Source: Echinarachnius parma (Eukaryota; Echinodermata; Echinoidea; Clypeasteroida; Echinarachniidae). Taken from it: a stretch of DNA of 64,000 nt. Under the pieces are notes generated by a model. The model was not told where the DNA came from. It searched no databases and was given only the letters and a program-made list of their open reading frames with translations. Made by a program: the position numbers and the translations under genes. The stretch lies in NCBI GenBank assembly GCA_037951105.1, contig JBAMJV010011084.1, positions 1 to 64,000 on the forward strand, written 5' to 3'. Shown one piece after another: positions 37,269 through 49,524 of the stretch. The number at the start of each line of letters is the position of its first letter. Position 1 is the first letter of the stretch.

Positions 37269-37462
37269 GGGGCCCCGTTTCATGAAAGGCTCTAAACTTC
37301 GACATTTACGGCAACGCGTGTTGCATGATTTCAAGCGTCTTTGCTATTATACTTCCAACCTTGTCCTTTAAACGCCACCTGTATGTCCCCTAGATCAGTC
37401 ACAGTCGATCACATGACAGTTAAGACGGTCTTAGCTAAGAGCCTTTCATGAAACGGGCCTCT
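37269..37462. mobile_element. Short MITE with GGCCCCGTTTCATGAAAGG ends
   Basis: The segment runs from GGGGCCCCGTTTCATGAAAG to GCCTTTCATGAAACGGGCC, an inverted pair of about 22 bp around a 150 bp interior. It is non-coding. Confidence 0.75.
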
Positions 37463-37646
37463 GGTAAATATAATTCCTAACCTAACCTTCACACAAATGT
37501 AACACTTCGATCAACCGTGCGTACTAAAAGTGTGTATTATCTACGCCAACCTGTAAAACAAGCATGCCATAAGTTCATGTTCACAAAAATAATTGAATGG
37601 ATACTTTGTAATTTATCCTTCCATACTTCGTAATCTAAACTTCACA

Positions 37647-37871
37647 TTAAAGGGATCTAGTAACATTGTCCGAATCCACAAGATGTTCTTGGAACTCTCA
37701 TACCACCAATAGAAGCATGGAACGGGTTTTATTTTCCCTTTCATGAAAAAGGTATTTACGAATGGAGTGTTCAGATTTTAAATTATCCACTGGACATCGA
37801 ACAAAATTACACATTTGATCAACCATTCATCACTTTTAGCACATGTCAACAAAGTTATTAGATCCCTTTAT
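37647..37871. mobile_element. TTAAAGGG-type MITE, diverged copy
   Basis: TTAAAGGGATCTAGTAACATTGTC starts it in outline, and GTTATTAGATCCCTTTA ends it. It is an internally deleted relative of 6231-6626 and 52826-53211. Confidence 0.75.
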
Positions 37872-39015
37872 AGACAAATACTACACATAAAAATAATACT
37901 TTTATAGGCTAAAAGGTTTCATTGAGAAAGAAAAGGAGTACATTTACACGAGTAGTAAACATTACATGCCCACTGAGCGCAGCCATCTTGTGCATACCAT
38001 AATGCAAAGAGCATTCTTGAGCACTATACTCGCATGCCTGCCTTGTACAAATGCACAAACCAAGAAAGAAATTTCCCGCTCACCACACACTTCCCTATTA
38101 CTTGCATGATGCATTGGGGAAATAAGTGGAGGTATCAGCAAATGCAATGAAATGTATTCTGATGATAACATTTCATTGGTGTCTTTGATACGGAGTAGCA
38201 ACCTCTAAGAAACTAACATCGTTTTACTTCAAGATTTCTTGAACTCATCTCACAGAAACTTTGCACAAAGTGACATCACAAAAATACTGAATTTAAAGCT
38301 TGGATTTTTAACAAGGCAACTTCACAAAGTCACGACGTGTGGTTGAGACAGGCACATAGATGTATGGAATACAAGATACGGTACATATATTACCTGTTAA
38401 TAGCACTGATGTAAATCAGTGGATCATGCACACCCTATTCACTCTGTTTACTCTATTTCATTCATTTCAAGAGGGCATAGTTAAATCTAGTGGCTTATAT
38501 CAATGGGTACTAGGGTTGCATTTTGACAAGTAGCTGACATTTTTAGCATGAACAAGAAATAGATGTTTTTTACTACATGTACACATTAATTTGTAACTTC
38601 ATAAACTTGTACTTTCCCCATCAGTTTACTTGTCATAGTTAGATACTAAGAGAAAAATATGATAGCATTTACATGTTTGCATTTAACAAAAAATAAATTT
38701 GCTTTAAACTATTTTGAACACAAGGGAGAAATTACAAGAGATAACAAAATACATACAGTTTGTGGCCAGAGTTGTGGCCAACAAATGAAGAGAAAATATC
38801 CACCTATAAATTCTAATATAAATATATATATATTACTTCAACTTTTACAACCTATATTGTAACTGTTCAAGACATAAAACTTTTGTTGATGACTTTACTT
38901 AACACAATATCAAAATGTTCTCTTAATATTACCTAAGCAGAATCAATGAGCTGTTTGGATTTTCCCTTCTGATCTAACTTATTTGTATCAAACCTATGTG
39001 ATCATAATAATTATA

Positions 39016-39198
39016 CAGTGAAACCTTACTATAATGAGCACATTGAATATACCTCGTTATACAAGATATCTCTTTGTATCAAGGCTTAGAAACAATAAAA
39101 ATACATTGAACCCGGACCTTTGAAATTACCAATTACTACATGTATATCGGGTATAGTAACTCGTTTTAACTAGAGCTCATTATAAAGAGGTTCCACTA
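39016..39198. mobile_element. Pogo/Tigger-like MITE
   Basis: CAGTGAAACCTTACTATAATG at the left and its near-complement CATTATAAAGAGGTTCCACT at the right are next to TA. It is about 183 bp and non-coding. Confidence 0.65.
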
Positions 39199-40831
39199 TC
39201 TATAATAACATACTTGTATAAAATACATACTTATAACTTTTTTTATCAACTATTCAATCTAAAATTATCACATTTTTAAAACACTCTTTCAACAAAAACC
39301 AGTAATGTGATTTGGGTTACACACACACCATCAAAATCTACAGTTATACCTATATCTTATGTACAATTTGACCGTAGCTTACTGTACACTTGTCCTCGCA
39401 TGAAACACTTAGACCCGTTTTCCCAATATCTCAATCTTTTGTTTTTACATATTTTTGTACGAAAAAATAACAATTCTCCAATGAATTAGTAGTATGTAGT
39501 AAATGACATGTTATTCTACGTTTGTTCAATAGACATTCATGCATATTTCTTGCCCGACTACCAAGAGGCAAGCTATGCAATACACCCGTTTCCAACAATT
39601 ACAATATTTGATCCTTGGAGTGCACCTTCCATCTATATTTTGTTGTCGCTATGTAGGGAAATCTTCTTGCATGCTTTCAGCATAATATGATATGCATACA
39701 ATTTAAACTTGTTATTGAACCGATCAACTGCATGGGATGTTTTCCTCTGCTGAAAGGTATTCTCCTTTGATCAACAAATGTACTGGGTAAAACAAAAATA
39801 CAGATGAAATGCCATCAATATTTTAACTTATACATGCATTCTCAGGAAAAACATAACATGGAGTATATATGGTATAAATATAAATAGAAAGATTACTAGA
39901 TTGTGTGAATTGTCCCTTAATTATACTTGGAATAACTATTAAAATGCACAACTAATTAAATTAAATACACATTGTCTTGCATGCACAAACTAGTAAAACA
40001 ATGTACACTAAATACGCAACTGTATATCCTCTAATTATAAGATACAAATTCGATACCCGAGTAAAACATAATGTGACATACAACTGAAATATATAATAGC
40101 AAGGTATAGGATAATATAATAATAATTCAAATATTGCACTGGTTACATTTCATAAAATAGGGGCAAAAACGTGGTGACATGAATTGAATGAAATGAATTG
40201 GCCATTCTAAAATTTTCTTGGATGTTTGAATGCCTAGTCTGGAAATAAAAATATGAAACTAGTACTAGTACAGTATTTGCTGGTGCATTAGTAACCGCAA
40301 CTGTGATTAGAATAACCTATTCACTTTGAGATTCTGAAATCCCATAGACTTTGTATATAGTCCACCCGGTTCCCGTAAACAACGGGTCAACCACATCCCC
40401 TAATTTGGGTTGTCATTTTTCTTTTCCAGCACATGAACTACCTCGATGTATTATCCAAACCCTCCTCCCCCCTTTTTTTGTGGGTTCTTCCATCAAAAAA
40501 AAGTTGCAGGTAATACACCAACAAATATGGTACATCAAAAAACATATTTTCTCTTTACCCTCTCTCTCTAAACATATTCCTATGAAAATATACTCAGAGC
40601 TACCACCATTGAAATTCAATAAATCAAGAAGATATAGGGAAATTTCATCAGAAATCAGGGAGATAAATATCAAATGCAGACAAACTAATGACAATTATAT
40701 TTCAATAATCGGGGAGATTGGTTGATGAGATGAAATACAATGCATTATCAAATATTGGTCTATTTTTCAGGGAGTCTCCTGCGAAATCAGGGAGACTTGG
40801 CAGCTCTGTTCGCTACCGTCTAACCACGTAT

Positions 40832-40934
40832 ATTGTCTCTAAACCTGTAAAGACCACCTGCTGGCAAATATGATATCATTATCATATTACCGTCATCCAT
40901 TGGGTGGTCTGTATATTATAGACAGGTTTGACTG
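40832..40934. mobile_element. CAGTCAAACCTGT-type MITE, diverged
   Basis: The left end TTGTCTCTAAACCTGTAAAG and right end ACAGGTTTGACTG are inverted. It is the same family as 43857-44034 and the fragment near 59870-59955. Confidence 0.6.
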
Positions 40935-40951
40935 TATCATATAATTATATA

Positions 40952-41114
40952 CAGTTGTTAACTGGTGGTGGAGGGAAAAGCACGGAATGTTCCACTCCCA
41001 AGGGATTTTAAATGCTATTGAGGGAAGAGTAAATTCCCTCTATTTTCTTCACGAAATAGCATTTAAAATCCCGAGGGTAACATTCCATGATTTTCCCGAC
41101 AGCAAAGTTAACTG
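40952..41114. mobile_element. Fold-back element, nearly perfect hairpin
   Basis: Arms of about 60 bp (GGGATTTTAAATGCTATT and its complement inside; CGGAATGTTCCA / ACATTCCATG outside) pair across a loop of about 35 bp. The outermost bases, CAGTT..TAACTG, are also inverted. It is a typical MITE. Confidence 0.75.
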
Positions 41115-41906
41115 TTTTATCATCTGAATTGCCATGTAACAGTGCCATGTAATATCCAAAAATATTACATGGCAGCTCATGTACTGTATTTACTAAGTCA
41201 GGTGATAAAGGATAATATTATACTTTTTTTAATACTACAAGTATTATTTGTAACCCATTTTTTAATATATATTCCTGAATGGGAAATATGATTGATTCAT
41301 CATTTCTGTCTGCTGCATAATGGTAAAAAATGAAAAAAATGAAAACAAATCATATACATAGCACATGTCATTTCATTTAGCAAGCCTTTTGCATGCACGG
41401 GTCTGACAAAAGATACTATTTAACAAAAATCAAACTTGAGATATTGGTGAAGCATTGCTTAGCTCAAGAAATGAGGTAAATTGAAAAATCAAAATATTCC
41501 AACTTTCAAAATTAGCTTTACCGGTAAAAGTTGGTTAGTACATTGTATGATTTTATTATTGCACAGATCATAAATGCTGTTTTTTTTCCTAAAATGCATT
41601 GATAGTCCTGTAATAATGAACTCTGCATTTGTACCACTACCAGTGTTACAAATGCAAACAATCTGGATTATTATGTTCCCACTAGCAAAGAGATAACTAA
41701 AAGCATAACAGTTTTATGACGAAAATTCATGACTAACTCAATTTCAGCTTTGTGTTATAACAGCTCTATACATGTATTCGTCCATCTTGTAAAAAATATA
41801 CACGTAGCTTTATATAAACAAAACAAATGAATACAAACTGAGATGCAATTTTACTGCAGCAATATACAAACAAAATTGACATTATTGACAAATGTGGTCT
41901 AAGTAT

Positions 41907-41961
41907 TTGATGACGATGATGACAACGATGTTGGTGGTGGTGGTGTTGGTGATGATGATAC

Positions 41962-41992
<31 letters not shown>

Positions 41993-42165
41993 GGTACTGA
42001 TATTAATGATGATGATGATGGTAATGATATTGATGATGATGATGATGGTGTTGGTGATGATGATGATACTGTTGATATTGATATTGATGATGATTATGGT
42101 AATGATATTGACAATGATTATTATGGTAGTCATCACTATGATCATCATAATGACATCGTTGATGG
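41907..42165 (+). repeat. Imperfect (GAT)n microsatellite
   Basis: About 260 bp is dominated by GAT/GGT triplets with many interruptions. Long open frames on both strands across it are composition artefacts. Confidence 0.9.
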
Positions 42166-42354
42166 TAATATCTACACTACAAAGTTAAATTCTATATCAG
42201 CACTGATAACAGTGGGACTTGCTGGAGTCACCAAATCTAAATGCATGGACCTAATGTGACGATCTGTTTAAATATGACATTGATGCAACTCTTAATCTTT
42301 ACCATTTCAACTGAAACTTATGAATTGCAATATGTAGCAAATAATGGCTTTCCA

Positions 42355-42416
42355 CTGGAATCAAAACAGAGACCTCTGGATTGCTAGACCGTGCTCTAAC
42401 CACTAAACTAGAAGCA
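42355..42416 (-). repeat. tRNA-derived SINE head
   Basis: On the minus strand, GTTTAGTGGTTAGAGCAC resembles a Pol III A box and GTTTTGATTCC a degenerate B box, at tRNA-like spacing. The middle (GGTCTAGCAATCC) matches the two plus-strand copies at 51531-51543 and 63770-63782. A real tRNA is unlikely because the stems do not close. Confidence 0.65.
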
Positions 42417-42810
42417 TTTATGATGCCAATATTATGGAGGCAATCAAAAATAAGTTTATAAGGAATGCTGGTACAGAACGGTGGCAATATTTGGCTCTCC
42501 GTTCAATGACTGAGAATGGCGAATGGGCATTTTGTCAAAGTATATAAAATAAACAGAATGGCATTCAACACACATTATATATAGTTTATGGTCATGTCTC
42601 ATAACTCAAGGAACAATAATGCTATGTGAAGTTGACAGGAAAAGCATTAGTTTCCTTGGTTTTTATATTTTTTTTTATTTTGTCCTATCACACATAAACA
42701 AGTACTTGATGGTTTGGTCTTTTACTGTAAAGAAGGAAGTTTCACCAAGCTAGTGAGATGCTGATTTATGGGATGTAATAAATAGTGGTAAGCTATCTTA
42801 ATAGTTGGTG

Positions 42811-43359
42811 TTATATCCCTCATGAGAATGTTCTAGCCATGTGATTGGTCGAAACGCCGTCACGTGTTCAAGTATAATTTATCCCATCAAATCCCAACCT
42901 CATATAGTACTTTTGTACAGTACCTTTTTTGTCGAGGACAACGAACTTTTTGGCCCTGCCTAGGGTGTTATAGTAAATTGCTGATACGCATGTAGTCTCA
43001 TAGGACACGTTGTTAACAACCTCTAAATTAGGAATCAGCGAACGTTTACAACCGACTTCTTTTGTTCCCATGACAACCATGAACGCAGCATCAGCCAATG
43101 CGAACGCTTGTGGCGGCGCAAGTACGCGTGTGCGCGTTAGTGCGCAGAAAGGTAGCGCGCTGGTGCGCAAAGTTTACGCGCCGTTACGCTGAATAGGCAA
43201 TGGTATAAGCGTATTAGCCTTTTAATCATAAATCGTGTTTATGTGCAGGATTGACAAAATGAAAATAAAAGACTCGATCAATTGCTCAATATTCCAAACT
43301 TTTGAGTCCTTTGTGTTAGTTATAGGTCGCTTGTGATCAAAATAATATGAGGGATATAA
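42811..43359. mobile_element. TIR element TTATATCCCTCAT with CpG-rich core
   Basis: TTATATCCCTCAT at 42811 is mirrored by ATGAGGGATATAA ending at 43359. The centre (about 43080-43190) is unusually rich in CpG (GGCGGCGCAAGTACGCGTG). No coding evidence is seen; short frames on both strands have no domain. Confidence 0.7.
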
Positions 43360-43385
43360 ACCAAATAACCAAATCTCCTTACTCG

Positions 43386-43509
43386 GGTGATGGATGCAAA
43401 ACTATACGTTGCCTCGGTGATCTGCGAAGGTAACTATCATGCCTCGGCTACGCCTCGGCATGACAGTACCTTCGCAGATCACCTCGGCACGTATAGTTTT
43501 GCCATCACC
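43386..43509. repeat. Long hairpin palindrome
   Basis: GGTGATGGATGCAAAACTAT begins one arm and the inverse ends the other. Arms of about 59 bp pair almost completely around a loop of about 6 bp (CTACG) with few mismatches. Embedded CCTCGG blocks give it a CpG content unlike its neighbourhood. It is either a MITE or a hairpin RNA precursor. Confidence 0.85.
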
Positions 43510-43559
43510 CTCCCAGTCGATGGTTATTTGCTTACTATCTTTCTGTTGATGGTTTGGTC

Positions 43560-43850
43560 AGCTGTAACGAGTTATCTTTTTTAATACAAAGCTTAAGAAG
43601 AGTTGATCAAAGGGGTATACATAATAGGCATAGGTATATATTAGTTGTACTAGACAAGTTGTTGAATTGCCATGACAACAGTCGTTGGTCAGATATCTTT
43701 GCATTTATGATTTCTACAATTAATCTTTATAAAGCTCGAGTAGAGATGTTAAATTTGGATGAGATATCAATCGTGCTACATGAGTTGGTTTACTGCCATT
43801 GCAAAAGTTGTTGGTCAGAAATGTTTGTGTATGGTTTGGTCAGGGGAAAC
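43560..43850 (+). repeat. Degenerate tandem units
   Basis: Segments such as 'gttgttgaattgccatgacaacagtcgttggtcagatatcttt' and 'gttggtttactgccattgcaaaagttgttggtcagaaatgttt' align about 125 bp apart. They look like decayed tandem copies, perhaps related to the repeats in 44430-44820. No function is assigned. Confidence 0.4.
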
Positions 43851-43856
43851 AAAGTA

Positions 43857-44034
43857 CAGTCAAACCTGTCTTAGTGGCCACCTGTCTATAGCAGCCAACC
43901 TGCCTATAGTGACCACCAAACATGTTCCACTGCAGAGGAAAACAATGTTATAGAACCTGCCTATAGATGTCACCTGTCTACAATTGCGACGTTTCTTGTT
44001 TCCCTTGGGTGGCCACTATACACAGGTTTGACTG
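43857..44034. mobile_element. CAGTCAAACCTGT MITE with TA duplication
   Basis: CAGTCAAACCTGTCTTAGTG and, inverted, CAGTCAAACCTGTGTATAGTG flank 178 bp. TA is present at 43855-43856 and 44035-44036. It is a pogo/mariner-like non-autonomous element. Confidence 0.85.
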
Positions 44035-44772
44035 TATCTGCATATCAAGAAGAGTTGGTTAATGGATGAAGATATTTTGGTTTTTACTACATGAGTTGTT
44101 CCATTGTTATTCAAGCTAGCAATATCATGTTAGCTAAAAGGTAGTTGCTTGATGAATGTAACACACATTTAAACATCAAAGCGCTTTAAAAAGCTCCTGA
44201 AAAATTATGTTAGGGTCCCCCTAAATGTTCATAGAGTTCAATGCCCAACTGTTTTCATTGCTAAATTGTTCAACCTCCATAGTATTAATACAGGATCTAC
44301 TAGGTTCCTGTATGCAAGGGGTTAAATGCTGGCAAGCTTCAAAAGAAGTCCTCACAAAATTTGTTTCATCCCAGCACGCCTTGTCTGTGCGTAACACACT
44401 GTCAATAATTTAGTCCGAAGAAACTGGGAAGCTTCATCAAACTGGACAGTCGTTGTTTGTTTGGTCTACTAAAGCAGCTGTTCCCGACCATTGGAAAAGA
44501 GGACTTGGCTGAAGACTGCTGATAAAAACATTCCGCTGAGGTCTTTTGAGATACCAAAATCATCTTCTACAGGGTAGCAGCCCTCATCTACAGCCTCTGT
44601 TTGGAGGATTGGTGGTCAGTGGAAACTATGTAGCTTCATCGCATTGGAAAATCGCTGCTTGGTTGGTATCCCGAAAAGTTGTTCTACACCACTGGAAAAG
44701 ACAAGTTGTTTTAACTGCTTCCACAGGTTCACTGGGCTATTTCTACAGCCGATAGTCGGGAGGAATAGTTCG

Positions 44773-44912
44773 TCAGTGGAAACTTGGTAGCTTCATCAAA
44801 CTGGAGAGTCGTTGCTTGATCGGAGTGCCAAAGTTTCCCATGGTCCATCTTCGGGTTTCCTTGCCTGGCTTGAAGAAGGCTGTGATGTTGGCCATCAACA
44901 TCTCGTGTTGGT
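44773..44912 (-). CDS. Putative terminal exon of an unidentified minus-strand gene
   Basis: A strong acceptor (polypyrimidine TTTCTCCTCCTCTTCCTC then TTCTCAG|AC) starts 44912. The two bases complete a GAC codon with the G left by the phase-1 donor at 45885. About 46 codons follow (DQHEMLMANITAFFKPG..., then KQRLSSLMKLPSFH) to a TGA at 44773-44775. The end segment KQRLSSLMKLPSF recurs further down at about 44640 and 44450, so the terminal part was duplicated more than once. The family is not recognised. Transcription has not been shown. Confidence 0.5.
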
Positions 44913-44984
44913 CTGAGAAGAGGAAGAGGAGGAGAAAGAAGAATAAAATGAAACTATAATTACAATAAAAAGAAGAAGTAGAAG

Positions 44985-45573
44985 AGAAAGAAAATAGATG
45001 AAGGATTACAGAGGCGTTGCTTGGTCTTGATCGGTGTGCCGAAGTTGCCCATGGTCCATGTCCAAGATTCTCTGCCTGGCTTGAAGTGAGCCGTGATGTT
45101 AGCCATCGACATCCCATGTTGATCTGTCATTAATACTCAAGGAAGAAAAATAGAGAAAGATAAATATATGTAATAAGTATAAAGATGTTGCTGGATCGTT
45201 GTGCTGAAGTTGCCCATGGTCCATCTCCAAGATTCTCTGCCTGGCTTGAAGTGAGCCGTGATGTTAGCCATCGACATCCCATGTTGATCTGTCATAAATA
45301 CTCAAGGAAGAAAAACAAATAAAAAGAAATATATATAATAAGTAAGATGTTGCTGGATCGGTGTGCTGAAGTTGCCCATGGTCCATCTCCAAGATTCCCT
45401 GCCTGGCTTGAAGTGAGCCGTGATGTTAGCCATCAACATCTCATGTTGATCTGTCATACATGGACAAGGAAGAAAAAGAAAAATACATAATAATGAGTAA
45501 GGTGTTGCTTGATAAATGTGCTAAAGTTGCCTATGGTCATCTACAGGACTCCGTGAAGTAAGTCGTGATTGAT
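44985..45573 (-). pseudogene. Four tandem partial copies of the terminal exon
   Basis: Copies start at acceptor-like ACAG/TCAG sites at 45123, 45288, 45450 and 45573 (spacings 165, 162 and 123 bp) and encode variants of DQHGMSMANITAHFKPGRES. The first is nearly open. The next two end in AT-rich sequence without a donor. The last has a deletion and an in-frame TAG. They could be decayed duplicates or, for the first, an alternative exon. Confidence 0.55.
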
Positions 45574-45689
45574 CTGAGAATAGACAAGGCACAGAAAGAA
45601 AGATAAACTACAATCACAATTAAAATCGAGACTCGGACAGAATTCTAAAATGGAGACAAAAAAGAAGGGCCCCAATGGTTAACACTAAC

Positions 45690-45790
45690 CTGCTGTGATA
45701 TTGCCGATGATGCCCATCTTGTCCAAAAAACAGAGGCAGAACTGATGCGACAGGCCCAGGGCCATCATATTGTGCTGGAAGGTGGCCAGT
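45690..45790 (-). pseudogene. Partial duplicate of the 46060-45885 exon
   Basis: The segment encodes the last 34 residues of the neighbouring exon (LATFQHNMMALGLSHQFC...) and keeps its donor (CAGCAG|GTTAGTG). It lacks the 5' half and any acceptor. Confidence 0.6.
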
Positions 45791-45884
45791 AGATCAAAAA
45801 CAAACTAACCCTAGGTTAAAATTGGGACTCTGACAAAATTCTAAAATGGAGACAAAAAGAAGGGGTCAAAGGGTTAACACTAAC

Positions 45885-46060
45885 CTGTTGTGATATTGCC
45901 GATGATGCCCATTTTGTCCAAGAAACAGATGCAGAACTGATGTGATTGGCCCAGGGCCATCATATTGTGCAGGAAGGTGGCAAGCTGACCAAAGGTGATG
46001 TTCTCCTCCATGACCTCTGCCAACTCCTGCTCCTCCGAACTCATGTGCCTCCAATGACCT
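45885..46060 (-). CDS. Internal exon of an unidentified minus-strand gene
   Basis: This 176 bp exon sits between TTTTTCAG|A and ACAACAG|GTTAGT and encodes about 58 residues (GHWRHMSSEEQEL, then MEENITFGQLATFL and FLDKMGIIGNIT). It starts in phase 2 and ends in phase 1, which matches the exon at 50028-49948 upstream and the exon at 44912-44773 downstream. It looks largely helical. I do not recognise the family. Several partial copies lie just upstream. Confidence 0.6.
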
Positions 46061-46129
46061 CTGAAAAACACACACAAAATAAGAAAATATTATTATTGAC
46101 CCTTGGATTAGGTTTATAATCACAGACAA

Positions 46130-47110
46130 TATTAGTTATATCCCTACATCCTAAAAAGTTGTGATGTTCTCCAATGCTTCTGTTATCTCATGTTCGTCCA
46201 AGCTCATGTACCTTTCAAACACCACCGAGTTAGGAAAAGATGTGATGTTATCCTCCATGACCTCTGCCAACTCCTGCTCCTCCGAACTCGTGTGCCTCCA
46301 ATGACCTCTGAAACAGACAGGACAGAGGTAATGCGGTAAGTAATGAGGTTACTACTAATATAAGTATTCAACAAAAAAGATGACATTTTAACCCCTGCAA
46401 TTGGTATAAGCACGAGGTCAGGTGCTCCTGTAATAAATCACATGATGATGTCCTCTTGTACCTCCTGCTCCTCCGAACTCATGTGCCTCCAATGACCTCT
46501 GAAAAACACACACAAAATAAGAAAATATTATTATGACCCTTGGATTAGGTTTATAATCACAGACAATATTAGTTATATCCATACATCCTAAAAAGTTGTG
46601 ATGTTCTCCAATGCTTCTGTTATCTCATGTTCGTCCAAGCTCATGTACCTTTCAAAGACCACTGAGTTAGGAAAAGATGTGATGTTATCCTCCATGACCT
46701 CTAGCAACTCCTGCTCCTCCAAACTCATGTGCCTCCAGTGACCTCTGAAACAGACAGGACAGAGGTAATGAGGTAAGTAATGAGGTTACTAATAATACAA
46801 GTATTCAACAAAAAAGATGACATTTTAACCCCTGCAATAGACTGGTAATATCAAGAGGTCAGGTGCTCCAGTAATAAATCATATATGATGATGTCCTCTG
46901 CCATCTCCTGCTCCTCCGAACTCATGTGCCTCCAGTGACCTCTGAAACACACACACACAAATGAGAAAATGTTAATGACCCTTGGAATAGGTTAATAATC
47001 ACCCAAATGATACTGATCCCTACATTAAAAAAAAGTTGAGATGTTCTCCAATGCTTCTATCATCTTGTGTTTGTCTGTGCTCATGTCGCTCCAAAGACCC
47101 CTGAAACAGA
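46130..47110 (-). repeat. About 440 bp tandem units with partial exon copies
   Basis: Landmarks recur at 46098, 46535 and 46977 (GACCCTTGGA.TAGGTT), giving periods of 437 and 442 bp. Each unit carries variants of the first 25 residues of the neighbouring exon: RGHWRHTSSEEQELAEVMEDN starting 46307, others near 46497, 46745 and 46940, and RGLWSDMSTDKHKMIEALEN ending near 47041. It also carries a second variant, RYMSLDEHEITEALENITTF. Acceptors (CAG|AGGTCA) are conserved but donors are not visible, so most are probably non-functional. Confidence 0.6.
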
Positions 47111-48780
47111 CTTTGGACAAGAGTAAAAACTCACCCAAGCCTGCAATTTCTGCGTGCAAATTGAATTTTGGTAATACCAATTTCCATTGTTCTAATTTAG
47201 TCATGCATGAATTATGTGCCATAAGTTGATCAAATGAAAGAAGAGAAACGGAGCTTTTCATTCATGTTTATCTCATCAAAGAAATTATTCATTATGACAG
47301 AAAATTTCTGTCATGAAATCCGGTTTCGTTTTTATCTGGGACACTCTGTATAGCTAAATCAAACCTCTGTTTACGAGACTGTCTCATCAAACCAGGTGCC
47401 AATTCTCCTGGGTGGAGAGCAGCAGTTAAAGATTAAATTTCCTCCTGAAGGAGAACTGTGGAGGGGAAGAAAATTACCCTCAACCCTTAAATTCAAAGAT
47501 AAAACCCTATACGAATACACAACTAATAAGTCCCATCTATAACTGGATTGAGCACAACAAAAGCACAAGAACACATTTTTAAAATACCATTTTGAATTTA
47601 CTCACAACTAAGGTATATTTTGTTACATTATTTCTCTAAACAAGCATGATGTTCTAATTTTTGACATGTGCAGCAACTATCTCTACTGTGATTCTAAATA
47701 GCTGTTAAACAATCCGATCTATGATTGGATATTTATATGGAATATATGTATCTCAATCTCTTGAACAATGGCAAAATATTTTCTTTTAAGCTACTAATAA
47801 CTCTATACTTTTAATAGACCATTCATACAGGTGTACATTTATCTCTACTTTTATTTCTAACGCGCGTTTGATTAAAAGCCCAGAACTTTCCCAAAAAACA
47901 CAGACAATATAACATGTTACAATGTCTGAAAGTCACTGTCACAAGGTGAATCGAAATAGCATACAGTCATTCACAGTGTTTGTAGCACTTTGCATACATA
48001 GTAAATTAGGAAATGGTATTACAGACATTTTATTCATCCACCAAAGCAGTTAAACTTGTAACAATTCATCACGTGTAATGCTTAATTAGCAGCACTCTAA
48101 TGATTCACTGTTAACTATTGAATATTGAAAAAGAGCATAAAAAGAAAAAGAAAAAGAAAACCTTATCGAAACCGGCAAAGTACCTTTCACATATTTTGTA
48201 ATAAGAATAGTTTCCCTATAAAGGCATTGTACAAAATGATAATTTATGACCTGTATACATTACATAAACACCTTTAATCAATTGCTAATGATGATGAAGT
48301 AGTAATTGAAACTAAATCTGGAACTAAGGTAGAGAAAACATTCACATACTGTTATCTTTGAAATACTAGTTGGAGTGACATGAATACAAGACAAGACTAT
48401 TCTAGACTATATAAGATCTGAACATTGATTTGGAATATCTCCTTAATGACAAAATCATTTCTTACCTTCTATCTTGATACTTTTAATACATCATTCATAC
48501 AAGTGTATTTATATCTTGTCTACTTTTTATTTCTTACATGTATGCACCTTTGATTAACAGCCCAGAATTTTCCAAAAATGCAGACAATATTACAAATACA
48601 AATTTAAATCCCTTGAGACTACACAAGTTTCAAATTTCAAAGCAAACTGCAAATTTCCTTTGCAAGTGTTGCCTAGCCGATGGCGATTGTCACATGACCA
48701 TACATCTGATCACCGTGTGTAAAATAGAGCTGAAAGTAACACTTGAAGGGACAACTATGAAACAATCTAAACATCAGTTT
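47111..48780. other. Intronic or intergenic spacer
   Basis: No exon could be supported in this 1.7 kb. The segment at 47930-48120 belongs to the same diverged repeat as 51815-54030 (GGTATTACAGACATT..CCACCAAAGCAGT). The remainder is AT-rich. Confidence 0.5.
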
Positions 48781-48784
48781 TCAT

Positions 48785-49355
48785 TTGTGATGGACCAACT
48801 CGAAAGGGGAGCATTCTTAATCTATTTAGCATTTCATCCCATTTCGTTTAATTGATACCTGTTTAGAGTTTATAAATAAAATAATTTAATAGAATTTTAA
48901 ACATGGTTTAAAGATATGGTATGAACACTACTCCATACCTTATGCCTTCAGGTAACTGCCGAGTATACAACCTAACCTTTGAAAAGCCCAAACCAATATA
49001 CCAGGATACCCCCACTGGTTGATAAAACATGGATATAAGTTTTAGTGTGAACACCACTTCATACCTATTGCCGTCAGGTGACTGTTGCGTTCTCTCGTGA
49101 TGGACCGACTCGAAGAAGGAAGCATTCCAGAATCTCTGGAATTTCCCTGAGTTTCTATAGATATTGTTCTTATTTACACCATTAACTAGATAAAAGTCCT
49201 TATATCATGAGGTTTAATTGTAGATTAACTTTAGTATAGTTCTAATCAAGTGTGAACACCACACTATTCCATACCTTTTGCCATCAGGTGACTTTTGCGT
49301 TCTCTCGTGATGGACCGACTCGAAGAAGGAAGCATTCCAGAATCTCTGAGATTTC
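48785..49355 (-). pseudogene. Three duplicates of the 81 bp exon
   Basis: Copies at 49355-49275 and 49145-49065, plus a decayed one at about 48825-48785, encode the FWNASFFESVHHERTQ block with donors (CAAAAG|GTATGG or CAATAG|GTATGA). The copy at 49355 has lost the pyrimidine tract before its acceptor. The copy at 49145 retains only a weak one. They could be skipped or alternative cassettes; decay is more likely. Confidence 0.55.
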
Positions 49356-49524
49356 CTTGAGTTTCTATTTTGTTCTTATTTACACTCTTAACTAGATACA
49401 AATCCTAACATCATGAGGTTTAATTGTAGATTAACTTTAGTATCATTCTAAACACAAATGTGAACACCACATTTCTTGGATTATCTGTAATGTTCATGAT
49501 TATTAACACCCTGTAACTAAATAC

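Larger units (their letters stand above)
35641..41880. other. Gene-poor AT-rich region
   Basis: I find no supportable exon in these 6.2 kb. Apart from the elements listed separately, there is a pogo-like terminus at about 36500-36560 and a repeat at 40325-40387 (inverse of 22320-22383). A purine/pyrimidine-biased open frame at 40351-40725 has no domain. Confidence 0.55.

Noticed and set aside
40351..40725. 124-codon plus-strand frame
   Set aside because: It starts inside a repeat shared with 22320-22383, has no domain, and has no splice or codon support.
41882..42188. 98- and 88-codon frames at the imperfect GAT repeat
   Set aside because: Low-complexity Met/Ile strings caused by the microsatellite.
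42868..43192. Coding capacity in the CpG-rich core of the 42811-43359 element
   Set aside because: Frames of 60-100 codons exist on both strands, but none has a domain, and the block lies between TIRs.
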